From assembly GCF_000143415.4 (NCBI RefSeq), contig NW_003314309.1, positions 489,459-553,458 on the forward strand: a stretch of DNA of 64,000 bases, in the 5' to 3' direction. Made by a program: the position numbers and the translations under genes. The notes beneath the pieces were generated by a model. It worked only from the letters and a program-made list of their open reading frames with translations, ran no database searches and was not told the DNA's origin. Shown here in pieces: positions 43,704 to 54,135 of this stretch (position 1 is its first letter; each line of letters begins with the position of its first letter). The DNA comes from Selaginella moellendorffii (Eukaryota; Streptophyta; Lycopodiopsida; Selaginellales; Selaginellaceae).

Positions 43704-46057
43704 TCAGTTCTTCTTTTTGCCACCTCGTTCCCTGAGGAGTAAGGTAAGGCTCTCGCCAGGTGCAATGTTGTAGAAGGCAAGAGACTGCGTATCTCGCAAG
43801 AACCCAATGCGTCCGCTCAGCTTCTGCTTGTTGGCCGGTAGACCGATCTCTGCAGCAATCTTCTCCTTGAGGCTAGCAATCGTCTCCGACACCGACGGCA
43901 TTGTCAGTTGCAGCACCTGGCCCTTGAGACTGCCTTCACCTTCGACTGTAGGTACAGCCACCGAGACAGGAATTGGTCCCTGGCAGGAAAACAAGAGTTA
44001 GACAGGAAGGAAGAAGCAGAGAGTAAACGCACCGGGTACTGGAAGGCAAACTGGTGCTCTGGGATGAGAAGCGAATCTTCCAGCCTCAGTCTCTTGGGCT
44101 CGGGCTCCTCCGGAGGTGGCGGCATCAACATGTCATCGTCGGGTAGCGGAGGCATCGCTTGATAAGCTGGTGGAGGCGGCTGCATTTGCATAAGTGGTGG
44201 TGGAGGCATCCCAGGAACAAACTGATAGTGAGGCATTGCCATCGTCGGTAGCGTCATGGGTCTGTTTCCAAGCTGAGGGACCGCAGGCATGGGAGTTGGA
44301 AAGAGAGGCTGCCTCGGAGGAACAGGAGGAGCCTGGATAGTCGCCTGTACCCGAGGGATGTTAACAGCAAGTCCAGCAGGTGGTGGAAGTGGCTTCAAAG
44401 GTGGCGTTGGTTTGGCCGCTCCGGTAGCTGCGTCCCACTCCTCAGCGTTTTGAGCAAGCGCCTGGTTGGCTGTCCTGCTGATGCTCCCACTGTGGCCGTC
44501 CCAGATCACCTGCTTCGGCTCCTCCTTCTTCTTCTCGATCTCGGCCTTGACGGCATTGGAGACTTCCTCCTCGGTGGTGCCGAAGATGTCGGGCCTCAGC
44601 CGAGCCAGCCCCATGAGGTTCCGCGAGATCTCGTCGTCGGTAGCGAGCGTGCTCTCCCGCAGCTTGGCCATCATCCGCTCCTTCTGCTCCTTGAACTTGG
44701 GGTCGATGAGCGAGATCCGCATGTGTTCCGCCATCTCGCTGATGGGGATCACCTCCGAAGTTATGGGAGAGATGACCATCCTGGTGGGGTCCTTCTCGGT
44801 CGCCATCCTCTCCTCCGGCCTCTTCCAGTTCCTCACGATCCTCATCGGCGGCTCGTCCTCGTCCACCGGGACAATCACCTGGACAACCTCCTTGGCGTTG
44901 GCGGCCTCCTGCTGCCGGGCGGCGGCCTTGCGACTTTCCTCCACCAGGTGCATCTCCTCCTCGTCCATCTCCATCTCCACCTCCTTGACCGCCCCCGCCC
45001 CCGTCTCCGCCGCCACCTCCTCGTCCGTCAGCGCCTTGCTCCTGCGGATCACCTCCTCCTGCGTCACCGGCGCCGGCAACGCGTCGTCCTCCTCCTCCAC
45101 GAAGTGGATCGTCTCCACCACCACGAAGTCGTGCCAGTCGATGCTGCTCATCATCATCCGCTCCTGCTCCTCCTCGTCCTCGGCCTTCTGCCGCGCCTTC
45201 TCCTGCGATCTCTCCCACTCGAGCCGGTGGAGGCAGCGCTCCAGGATGGACATCTTGTCCGACAGGTCGCGCTTGAGCTTGTCCAGGAGGCCCTTGGGCG
45301 GCAGCAGCACCTTGGAGTAGGAGTCCGTGAGGCCCGTGAAGGTGGTGAAGAGGCTGTGCTGCGGCTTGAGGAAGCTGAACTGGACGCTGTTGTGCTCCCG
45401 GCTCGTCAGCCCGGTAAGAAACGCCTTGCCATTCCTTGCCACGAACTGAGCCGTGAGTTTGATGATGTCCAGGTCCTGGCCCGTCAGCCCCTCGGGGAGC
45501 TTGAGGAGGAACTGCTCGGCCTCCGGCGGCTCCACCACCTTGGACGGCTGTATGAACTGCGAGATATCGAACTTCTGGGCCGCGGCGGTGGCGGTGGCGG
45601 TGGCGGCGGCGGCGGCAGTGGCGGAGAGCGGTGGCTTGGATGGATCGGTGGCGGAAGAGGGCGGCGGCGGCGGAGGGGGGCCGTTGCCGCTCTTCTCCTC
45701 CGAGATCCGGTGCTGGTAGTAGGCGTGGTATGGGTCGGAGGAGTTGAGGAAGTTGAACTTGACGTTCTTCTGCTCGTTGGTCATGATCTTGCGCTCGAAA
45801 TCCACGCCATTCTTGGCGACGAAGTGGGCGGTCTTGTCGATGATGCTCCTGATGTCTGGGGGGGGATGGATCATACCTATGTTGCGGGTCTGCGAGGCCA
45901 CTGTGGCGGGCTTGGCGCCGGTGATAACATCCGCCGCCGCCGCCGCATCCTCCATCTCCGTGTCCTCCGCCTTGACGAGCTGCGCGGGCGGGAGGGGGCC
46001 ATCGATGTCGCCGGGCTTGGGCGCCGGAAGGGCGAGCACTTCGCCAATCCCCGGCAT
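43704..46057 (-). CDS. SF3A1: splicing factor 3A subunit 1 (SF3A1/SF3a120)
   Basis: Two exons on the minus strand, 46057-44033 and 43979-43704, give 766 residues. It has two SURP modules (about 62-118, IRSIIDKTAHFVAKNGVDFE...DPYHAYYQHRI; and about 195-250, IIKLTAQFVARNGKAFL...PQHSLFTTFTGL). A charged region with RIVRNWKRPEER, the block ISPITSEVIPISEMAEHMRI and KQVIWDGHSGSISRT, a Pro-rich stretch and a C-terminal ubiquitin-like domain ending LLLRERGGKKKN follow. This is the standard SF3A1 architecture and length. SF3A1 is a U2 snRNP subunit that contacts SF3A2/SF3A3 and U1 stem-loop 4 during pre-spliceosome assembly. The single intron is 53 nt. Many long antisense frames here are shadows of GC-rich codons. 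Confidence 0.95.
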
Positions 46058-46154
46058 ACCTGCTTGGAAGAACCCTAATCTGGGGCTTCGAGTGTTTAAA
46101 ATGGTTAACGCTAAACGAAAGGAGTTTATAGGAGACGTTAAGAACTAAGACGTG

Positions 46155-46230
46155 TCGGCTTAGACGGTTAGAGCATAAGGCTGGCAAGGACGAGGTCGCG
46201 TATTCGAAACCTTGCATGCGTCGGAAATCG
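46155..46230 (+). other. tRNA-like fragment (box A and weak box B)
   Basis: CTTAGACGGTTAGAGC can form a D-arm with a GCT/AGC stem and resembles the pol III A box. GTATTCGAAACC about 35 nt later resembles a mutated B box. The acceptor-stem halves do not pair, so it is no working tRNA. A tRNA pseudogene or SINE head is likely, lying in the short divergent promoter between SF3A1 and the NPF gene. Confidence 0.4.
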
Positions 46231-46282
46231 ACATGATTTTCCAGCGTACTCGTACCCACTCTTCAGAAGAAAGTTTGGGGAT

Positions 46283-47743
46283 ATGACCAATCACTACGAC
46301 GAGGAGCACTCTACAGTGCCCCTTTTGCAGCATGGGAAACAAGTAAGCCTAGATTTCTATGGAAATCGCGCGCTGCCTTTGCGAACAGGGGGTTCTCGCT
46401 CCACTTTCCCAGTGCTTCTTTTCAATTGCCTCGCAGTTCTCTCGCTCTATGGCGTCTCTTACAACTTGGTCCTGTTCATGGTCTCCAAGCTCGGCCTTTC
46501 CAACGCGGCCGCGTCGAGCCAAGTTAGCATCTGGACGGGCGTTCATGATTTCTCCCCGCTGCTCGTCGCGTACATCTCCGATTCCTACCTGGGGACATTC
46601 GTGACAACTCTGGCCGGTTCTTTCGTTTTCTTTGGCGGACTAGCTCTGCTCTCACTCGCGGTCCTGTTCCTCGAGCACCAGGACTCGCCAAGTCTCGCCG
46701 TAACTTGGCTCTTCTTCGTGGCGCTCTACGTGGTTGCTCTGTCCAAGGGATTCGTAGCGTCGCTGCTGGCATTTGGAGCCGGGCAATTCGATGAGGAGGA
46801 TCCGGTCGAGGCCGCGTCCAAGAGCTCCTACTTCAGCTGGTACTACTTTTGCTCCTCCATGGGTCTTCTCCTGGCGGTGCTGGGGGTGGTGTATATCGAA
46901 GATCGGATGGGATTTAGCACCGCTCTCTTCGTTTGCGGGGGTGCCATCCTCCTCGGGATTGCGGTCTTTTGCGGAGCTGCCAAGCTCTATAGATACGATT
47001 GCATCTTGACCGGAAACCCCTTTGCCAAGCTCTTGCACAAGGACTCCAGATCCAGCTTGGCGGGAATTCTCTGGGTGTGGCTGGGATCGGTGGTGTACGA
47101 GACCATGAAAGCTCAAACGTTCTCGCTCTTCGTCGAGCAGGCCGCGCTCATGGACACCAAAGTTGGCGGCTTTCGTATCCCGCCAGCTTCGCTCAACTCG
47201 TTTGATCCAATCAGCTTCCTGGTGTGGATGCTTGTCTATGATCGAGTCTTGGTCCCAGTGATGCGTCGAGCGACTGGGAATTCGCGGGGTTTCACGTTCT
47301 TCCAGAGGATGGGAGCTGGGCTTGTGGCGATGACCGCGGGCATGGCGTGCGCGGCTGTGCTGGAAACAGAGCGTCTCGCGAATTTCCATCGCCAGCGAGG
47401 GACCATCGTTTTGTGGCAAATCCCCCAGTTTGTGCTCATCGGCGGCTCCAAGGTGTTCTACTACGTGGGATTGGTGGAGTTTATCTATGAGCGAGCTCCC
47501 GAGAATCTGAGAACCCTGGGCGTGGGCATGGTGTTCTTCGCATCGTCAGTGGGGTGTTTTCTCTCGGGATTTCTCGTGAGCATCACGTCGAGAATCACTG
47601 GCGAGCGAGGATGGATCCCGCGGAACCTCAATGATGGGCATTTGGATTACTTCTTTTGGTTGCTTGCCGCTCTGGGCAGCGCAAACTGGCTCTTCTTCTT
47701 GGCCTATACAAACTTGAACGACTGGTCCAAAAGGAAACTATAG
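46283..47743 (+). CDS. NPF (NRT1/PTR) family transporter, short form
   Basis: One exon, 486 residues, with about ten to twelve membrane spans. Family marks are clear: VAYISDSYLGTF, AFGAGQFDEEDP, SSYFSWYYFCSSMG, AQTFSLFVEQAALMDTKVGG with FRIPPASLNSF, YDRVLVPVMRRATG, WQIPQFVLIGGSKVFYYVGL and NLNDGHLDYFFWLLA. Members move nitrate, peptides or hormones, mostly by proton symport. Two departures matter. The ExxER motif of helix 1 is replaced (the equivalent stretch is LLFNCLAVLSLYGVSYNLVL). The long cytosolic loop between helices 6 and 7 is almost absent (LTGNPFAKLLHKDSRSSLAG), so the protein is about 70-100 residues shorter than usual. Absence of introns is also unusual for NPF. The frame is open throughout, so it is probably functional with altered mechanism. 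Confidence 0.88.
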   Translation: MTNHYDEEHSTVPLLQHGKQVSLDFYGNRALPLRTGGSRSTFPVLLFNCLAVLSLYGVSYNLVLFMVSKLGLSNAAASSQVSIWTGVHDFSPLLVAYISDSYLGTFVTTLAGSFVFFGGLALLSLAVLFLEHQDSPSLAVTWLFFVALYVVALSKGFVASLLAFGAGQFDEEDPVEAASKSSYFSWYYFCSSMGLLLAVLGVVYIEDRMGFSTALFVCGGAILLGIAVFCGAAKLYRYDCILTGNPFAKLLHKDSRSSLAGILWVWLGSVVYETMKAQTFSLFVEQAALMDTKVGGFRIPPASLNSFDPISFLVWMLVYDRVLVPVMRRATGNSRGFTFFQRMGAGLVAMTAGMACAAVLETERLANFHRQRGTIVLWQIPQFVLIGGSKVFYYVGLVEFIYERAPENLRTLGVGMVFFASSVGCFLSGFLVSITSRITGERGWIPRNLNDGHLDYFFWLLAALGSANWLFFLAYTNLNDWSKRKL

Positions 47744-48595
47744 AGACTCCTGGAATATCCAAATGCCAAAATAATAATATGCCTTGTGGCAAGATCCTCT
47801 TATATGTCAGTATTTGTGATGAATCAAACTTTTAATTTGTTATGTTTTTTGGACTTTGTGTGCCATGTTGGGATTCACTAGGCATTCATCATCATCAGGT
47901 AGAACAGGCAATGTTCGACTAGAAGAAAGAATATGGACATTGTGAGCAGTGATTGGGTTATTGCAAATAAGATGCATGCACATCAAACTTCTAAGAGTTC
48001 AAAGTTGATGTGTAAAGTAAAAGTGACTGTGGTCTATTTAAATTTATCAGGTGGTTAAAATGTTTACACTAGCAAGAGAGATGTGAGTGTGACATATAAA
48101 TTTATATGCAATCGAATGCAAATTTTGTAAGGCAGGTCCCACTATGATGCATTTCGCCAACTTTTGACCCTTCTAGTGATCTTGAGCATGAAGGATAAAC
48201 ATCCCTCTGGCCCTTGAAGGTCTTTATCTGGTGGCCTCTAGTTGTTGTTCTAGTTTTGAAAGCTAGAATTGCTACCTCTTTGCTAAGTGGTTAAGTGGTG
48301 GTAATGTGGGGTTTAAAGCATAATCCATGGCCATTCAAGTGTTCAAAGATCAATGTAACCAATTCCATTGTTAACTCAGACCTCATCTTGGAAGCACAGA
48401 ATGACATTGAAGGAGTCATACCACCCTCTTACTAGCAATATCCCTTTTCAAAGTGAAGATAGATAGATAGATATATGTTTTTATGGTCATTGTAGCACCT
48501 ATTTGAGCATGGACCAGTTTTGAAGAGCCATGCAAGCAGCTATGATCCTAAAGGAAGAACAAACCTCACATAAAGCAGGTAGTCTTTTATTGGAT
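47744..48595. other. spacer after the NPF gene, no gene seen
   Basis: AT-rich, with a short (GATA)n run near 48.46 kb. No sign of the missing N-terminal part of ChlD on either strand. Confidence 0.45.
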
Positions 48596-50682
48596 CTAGT
48601 CTCACTCTTTGCCGATGCGACGCTCGAGTTCGAGGACCGGGTTTCGGCTGAGTTTCAAGATAGTACGAGGCTGGTCACCTCAGATGTGGCTGAGGCGACT
48701 GAGTCTGCTCGGACACAGTGAGTCTGCCAAGGTCAGAACGAAACACCTTGGTCATTCTGTAACTTGACAGATAATCTATGCAAGAGAGTGGCTGAAAGAT
48801 GCGACCATAGGCAGAGAGCAGACGAAGTATCTTGTTATGGAAGCTATGCGTGGTGGCTGCCAGGTAATGTTTCTTACGTTTAGCTAGCTGAGATTTGTTT
48901 TTTGCTTTCCAGGGCCACCGTGCTGAGCTTAGTGCTGTTAGAGTCGCTAAAGCATTGGCTGCCATGGATGGTCGTGATGAAGCTGGTGTTGACGACCTGA
49001 AGAAGGCGGTAGGCTTGCGATGTACATGTTGAACGTGAGTGAAACCGTTGTGTTTGTTGTTCAGGTGGAGCTTGCGATTCTACCTCCGCTCTACACTGCA
49101 AGATGCGCCTGAACAGCAAGATAACCAGAGACCGCCACCACCTCCACCACCTCAGAATCAGCAAGAAGAGCAGGAGAAGGACGATGAAGTACGTCAGTAT
49201 CGAAACTTTGTATTCCACTAAACAATTTCTATCCAACACAGGAAGATGACGAGGATGAAAGAGGAGTTTATTTTCGACGCTGAAGGAGGACTTGTAGACG
49301 CTCAGCTGCTCTCCTCTGCACAGCAAGCCCAGCGGCGGAAGGGGAAAGCTGGACGAGCGAAGAATGTGATGTTCTCAGGAGATAGAGGACGATATATCAA
49401 ACCGATGCTTCCGAAGGTGATCTGAGAAGCTACTCCGTCTGAAGGTTGACAATCATCGCTACTGTTGCAGGTCCAGTTAAACGGCTAGCTGTGGATGCTA
49501 CACTCAGAGCCCGCGGCCCCGTATCAAAAGCTCCGGAGACAACGAGCCATTGAGCAAGGTCAATCCAGAAAGGTGTACGTCGAGCAGTCGGACCTGCGGG
49601 CCAAAAGAATGGCTCGTAAAGCTGGAGCTTTGGTATGTTTTCTAGTGTATCTTTCAACATGTCGTTGCTTGATGTTGGAAATATTATGCAGGTGATTTTT
49701 GTGGTTGATGCGAGTGGAAGCATGGCACTTAGTCGTATGAACAATGCAAAAGGTGCAGCCATGCAACTTCTTGCTGATAGCTACACGAGCCGTGATCAGG
49801 TGAACATCCGGTTCAAGCTCTCTGAAAGAGTATCTTAGTGATGTGGTTCTGCAGGTTTCCATCATCCCTTTCAGAGGTGATTCGGCTGAAGTTCTTCTGC
49901 CACCATCTCGGTCCATTGCAATGGCCAGAAAGAGATTGGAACGATTACCTTGTGGTGGTGGCTCCCCGTTGGCTCATGGTCTTACCACGGTACGTGTTGT
50001 TGTCAACTTACGTCCACTGTAGGCTGTACGAGTGGGGCTTAATGCTGAGAAAAGCAGTGATGTCGGACGGGTTATGATCGTTGCCATCACCGATGGTCGA
50101 GCTGATGGATCGCTCAAGAAATCCCAGATGCTCCCAGACCTTCGCAACAGGAATTGAAGGTGCAACTTGAGTTCATCTACATCTTGATTTTTTACTGTCT
50201 GAGAACAGGAGGAGATCAGAGAAATTGCTGGGAAGGTTTACAAAACGAAGTTTATTTCCACCGGATTTGCCACGTCCACTGTAGGCTGTACGAGTGGGGC
50301 TTAATGCTGAGAAAAGCGGTGATGTCGGACGAGTTATGATCGTTGCCATCACCGATGGTCGAGCTGATGGATCGCTCAAGAAATCCACTGGGGACCCCCA
50401 GATGCTCCCAGACCTTCGCAACAGGAATTGAAGGTACAACTTCAGTTTATCTACATCTTGATTTTTTACTGTCTGAGAACAGGGGGAGATCAGAGAAATT
50501 GCTGGGAAGATTTACAAAACGAAGTTTATTTCCACCGGATTTGCCAAAGAAATTGCTAAACTTGAGCTGCATCTTTGAAAAAAACCTGTGGTTTCAGGAA
50601 AATACTACTATCTTCCAAATGCTTCTGACGCGGTCGTGTCAGCTGCTACGAAGGAAGCTCTCACGGATTTGAAAGCCAAGTA
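48596..50682 (+). pseudogene. CHLD: magnesium chelatase subunit D (ChlD) pseudogene, 5'-truncated
   Basis: Segments match ChlD in order. They are [54 protein letters not shown]; the Pro-rich linker (DAPEQQDNQRPPPPPP); [60 protein letters not shown] (the MIDAS Asp-x-Ser-x-Ser of the VWA domain); [37 protein letters not shown]; and finally [20 protein letters not shown]. Introns remain, so it is no processed copy. Damage: the N-terminal AAA part is missing, single-base frameshifts lie near 49083, 49260 and 49515 and after KKS in both repeats, and an internal tandem duplication breaks the VWA domain. ChlD works with ChlI and ChlH to insert Mg into protoporphyrin IX in plastids; an intact copy must exist elsewhere. 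Clustered sequencing errors could explain indels but not the duplication. Confidence 0.85.
50011..50545 (+). repeat. tandem duplication inside the ChlD relic (262 + 273 bp)
   Basis: Copy 1 is 50011-50272 and copy 2 is 50273-50545, nearly identical. They differ mainly by 11 bp (ACTGGGGACCC) present only in copy 2. Each copy starts inside an intron just before its acceptor, includes the exon [11 protein letters not shown]...ADGSLKKS, a full intron, and part of the next exon (EIREIAGK(V/I)YKTKFISTGFA). The duplication must be recent. Confidence 0.9.
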
Positions 50683-50829
50683 AGAACGGATGACGAAGAA
50701 GAAGACTCAGATTTTGAGAGCTTTAAGCTGCTGAGCTTCTCAGCTTTTGTTGCCATTACACCAGATCATTCAACTTTTATAACTCCTGGAAGGGACGGCT
50801 TTTGTAGCGCCAAAGTTGCCCTAGAAGCT

Positions 50830-52664
50830 ATGCCGGCAGTGGTCACGCAGTGGGAGAATCTGTGGGAGCTGAGCAGGAGGCTCCTGCAACCTCCGCCCAG
50901 TCGCGCCTATGCATCCACCCTGGGCGATCTGCAGGATGCTTCCGCCCTGCTGCTGTTCATGGACCAGACATGCGACTTCCGGGAGGAGCAGGTTCTGGGC
51001 GCAGTGATTGGCCTCCTCTACACCACCGAGCTCTTCTCCGCCTCGCCCCAGGCCAAGTCCGATTGCGCGTGCCACCTCTCGGCCTCCGGAGTGCAGGTCT
51101 TCCAGCTCGACTGCTTCGTTGCATACGGTGAGCATCTGCTCGCCAACGGGTTCCAGAGCACCGGAGGAGGAGACAGGGACAACATGACGGAGGGGATTGA
51201 GGACGCCTGGTTGGACTTTTGCACGGCGAGGGGCGTTCAGGGTGAGCCGAGCTGACGACGGTCATTTTTGAGTTGACGTGTGTGTATTTTATTTGATTCA
51301 GTGGTGCGCAGCGAAGTCGAGGACAAGTATCCTGTTTTCCCAGCTGAGGATGAGGCGGAACTGTTTTCAAGCCCATTTCGCAGAAAAAGGAGCAAGAAGA
51401 AGAAGAAGAAGACTAAGAAGCGTAAGCTTGTGGTGTCAACTTTAGTGCTCAGTTTTGTTGGTTTCTTTTTCCCAGGTGAAAGCGATGCTAGCAGCAGCAG
51501 CAGCAGCAGCAGCAGCGGCAGCGGCAGCAGCAGCATGAACCCTAGAGGTAAGTTCTTGTTTCGTTTGTTACTTCAAACACTTGTTGCACTGATTATTTGG
51601 CTTTCCAGCTCCTACCTGGCCGCTTGGATTCTCTGGTGACAGCGTTCCCACGTTTTTCGAGCTTGCTCATCGGATTCTTCACTCTAAGTTTTTCCTGAGC
51701 CTACCTCTGGAGAACTTGGTACGTTGTTTTTGTGAGATGTTTGTGACAACCAAGCCTTGCCTGATCCTCTCATCTTGTTCAGGGCCACAACTACCAGCGC
51801 TTCTGCAAAGAAACCAAGGATCCGGATGGCTGGGTCAAGGCCTACGCGGAGATGGCTCGCACGGAGCCGGTTCTACCGGTTGATTCGTTTCGTAGCCCGG
51901 AAGAGAGTAGTTATCCCCTCCTCCGTTCGCAGCTCAGGAAGCTCTTGGAAGGGTTGAGGTCCCACGGCAGAGGTACGCTGCTCCGAGCTCTTTTCACCTC
52001 GAGGCCCCCCTTGTCAATGCTTCCACACATCCATGCAATGGTGGATTGCACCGTCCATGCAAGGCTCTGGCTCTTGGGCATTGATCACACCATCTACATG
52101 GAGTCTGAGCTAAGTTGTCTGTGTTTTTCTTATCTTTCTTATTTTTTTGGTGTGGATTTTGAGCATTTTATTGCTTCTGATAATCAGACGCTGATCTGGG
52201 TTGTCGAGGCGCCGCAAAGGAGCAGCAGGAGGTGTATACTTCCATCTATCTGCAGGAGCGAGTGCCTTCATGCGTGGAGTTGCTGCAGCGTCTACAGTGT
52301 CATTCTTGTCTTTGTGGCAGCTGGGGCGGGTAAGCTTTTGATAACTGCTTTTCGGTTTTTCATTCATATGTATGCATGCAGAGTTTTGGAGGTGCTGGTT
52401 CTCACTCCACAGGATTATGATACCCTCGGAGCTCCGGACAACGAGATGTGGAGAGCAGTAAGGAAGCACATCCGCTACTCCATGTTCTACGCTGAGGGGA
52501 AAAAGGTTGATCCAGAGCTTGTCCTCCCGGAGGTTGTTCGCAAATATCGGCCTTTTATTCATGTGGATCGTAAATGGGCTAGGCTCCATCCTTCCCTTGT
52601 ACATGCCGAGCTGCTGCAAGTCCCACCCATGGCTCCTAACTCATCGGTTGTATTCCTAAGGTAG
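50830..52664 (+). CDS. unrecognised seven-exon gene
   Basis: Seven exons with clean GT-AG sites give 442 residues: 50830-51241, 51302-51421, 51476-51547, 51609-51718, 51783-51972, 52188-52329, 52382-52664. The N-terminal 138 residues are helical with CDFREEQVLGAVIGLLYTTEL. Then come a Lys-rich patch (RRKRSKKKKKKTKK, possible nuclear signal), a poly-Ser run coded by (AGC)n, and a well-mixed globular part: APTWPLGFSGDSVPTFFELA, GHNYQRFCKETKDPDGWVKA, a Cys-rich CHSCLCG and VVRKYRPFIHVDRKWARLHP near the C-terminus. Frame continuity through six introns argues for a real gene. I recall no family with these motifs, so no function is given. The stop lies 90 bp before the telomere-like repeat and the LINE cluster. 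Confidence 0.65.
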
Positions 52665-52753
52665 TCTAGCAATAATACTTTTTTCTAAGCTGATAAATAT
52701 TCGCTCCAACAATCTTTTAGATTTGTATGGCGATCAAAAACAAAATCACTCTT

Positions 52754-52781
52754 CCCTAAACCCTAAACCCTAAACCCTAAA
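52754..52781 (+). repeat. interstitial telomere-type repeat, four CCCTAAA units
   Basis: Four exact tandem copies of the plant telomere heptamer. They sit exactly where the gene island ends and the LINE/R-unit cluster begins. Confidence 0.9.
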
Positions 52782-52794
52782 ACCGGAGTTCGGT

Positions 52795-53485
52795 TGGAAA
52801 TGCACTATGATGCTTCGCAATGGTGGGGAATTGCGAAAGGGTGATTTTTGGAACTGGTGGCAGGGATGTACTGTCACACAGGTGGTAGGTGGCTGCAGCG
52901 ACATCGTAGCACTTCCACGCCATTTGACGTTGAGGATGGTGGGTGGATTCTGTGGTGGTTGACGCGAGGTCATGCGAGGTCTCTTTGGAGACTTCCTCTT
53001 TGTGGTGCTTCACGAGGGGGTTTGTGCGGACAGCCCAAGTTCTTTCGAAGATGGGGCCCATTTCGAAGTGTTCTCGAGCACCTCTTTGCTTCACGGTGGA
53101 GGGATGCAAGCTCCAGCTAGACGAGTCGGACGAAGTTCACGCCCCGAAGGTAGAGTTGCAACTGCGGACTACACTTTGTGGATGCAACGACGGGATTCAC
53201 TTGGCATCTTCAGGTTCGAGTGGAGGAGTGCCTCGGGACAAGCTTCGAGTGTCTCGGGGCATAGCAGGTCCTGGGAGGCGAGACGAGTGGTCCACGAGCG
53301 ACGCCGGATCATTGTGCTTAAGTGAGTGAGCTTCGCTAGAGAGTTTCTCGAGAGTCCGCTCTCACCCTCACTGACACCGTATGGGTTAAGTGAGGGATCT
53401 ATCTTTGTACTTTTGCCACACATGGTGGTCCCTTGGGGACGATGGGGAAATGGATATACCAGTTACTCGAACCGGGGACCTCCTC
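52795..53485 (+). repeat. R unit copy 1 (5'-truncated)
   Basis: A repeat shared with 54.1-56.05 kb, 60.0-61.15 kb and 62.47-62.66 kb. Landmarks in order: GGAACT(A/G)GTGGCA(G/A)GGATG; GTGGTGCTT followed by GAGGGGGTT; GATCCACGAGCGGCGCCGG; GTGAGTGAG; TATGGGTTAAGTGAGGGAT; GGGGACGATGGGGAAATGG; and the terminal GTTACTCGAACCGGGGACC. Reading the last part backwards gives a tRNA T-arm-like box B. Frames in it are not conserved between copies, so it is probably non-coding. Confidence 0.6.
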
Positions 53486-54135
53486 ATTCTCGCCCTAAGT
53501 TTTTGAGGAGAGAGCTCGAAGGCGCTAGAGAGAGAGTGTGGGAAAGAGGGAGGGAGCGAGCGTCCAGCGCGGCACAAGCATCGCAGACCGCAGCAGCAAC
53601 ACACGGAGCTCGTCTCCCTCCTCTTTCTCCTCTTTTCCCTCGCTCTCGGTCGGTTTTTTCAATTTCTCCCAAACGGCTGGGAGAAAATTCGATTCCTTCG
53701 ACAGGGGGCTTCTAGGAGTGGAGCTCCACATCCTCCTAGAAGGCCGCAGCGAGATCTGCCACGGATCTGGAGATCTCGCTGGCCCTAGGTCGTCACTGAT
53801 TTTTAGGGTTCTTCGGCGGCAGCTAGGGTTTTTCGGGGCTTGGAAGATCTGGAGGAGTGGAGAGGGCCGTCAGCAACACCACAGCTGCAACAGCAACACG
53901 CAGATCACTCAGCTCTCCTCTCCTCCTCTTCTTTTCGCTTCTCTTGGTTCACAGTTTTTTGGGAGCTCATAACTCCTAAACGGCTGGGAATTTTTTCACC
54001 AAAATTCACAGGTGGATAGTTGGGATGAGATTCACATCCTCCCAAAAGCGCAGCTCCAAATTCTTCGCGGTTTCAGAGATCTCGCCTGCCCTAACTCGCG
54101 GCTAGGGTTAGGGTTCTTGGCTGGCGGCTAGGGCT
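53486..54135 (+). repeat. region with two diverged monomers, likely 5' part of a repeat
   Basis: Two related stretches (about 53.65-53.80 and 53.96-54.11 kb) share AAACGGCTGGGA, CACATCCTCC and AGATCTCGC in the same order, about 320 bp apart. The second ends in GGCTAGGGTTAGGG. They may be tandem 5' UTR monomers of a LINE or of the R unit. Confidence 0.4.

Noticed and set aside
44442-46259. Very long open frames on both strands over SF3A1
   Set aside because: They are shadows of GC-rich codons. Only the minus frame with SURP and ubiquitin-like motifs is real; the others read low-complexity Gly/Arg or Leu/His-rich strings.
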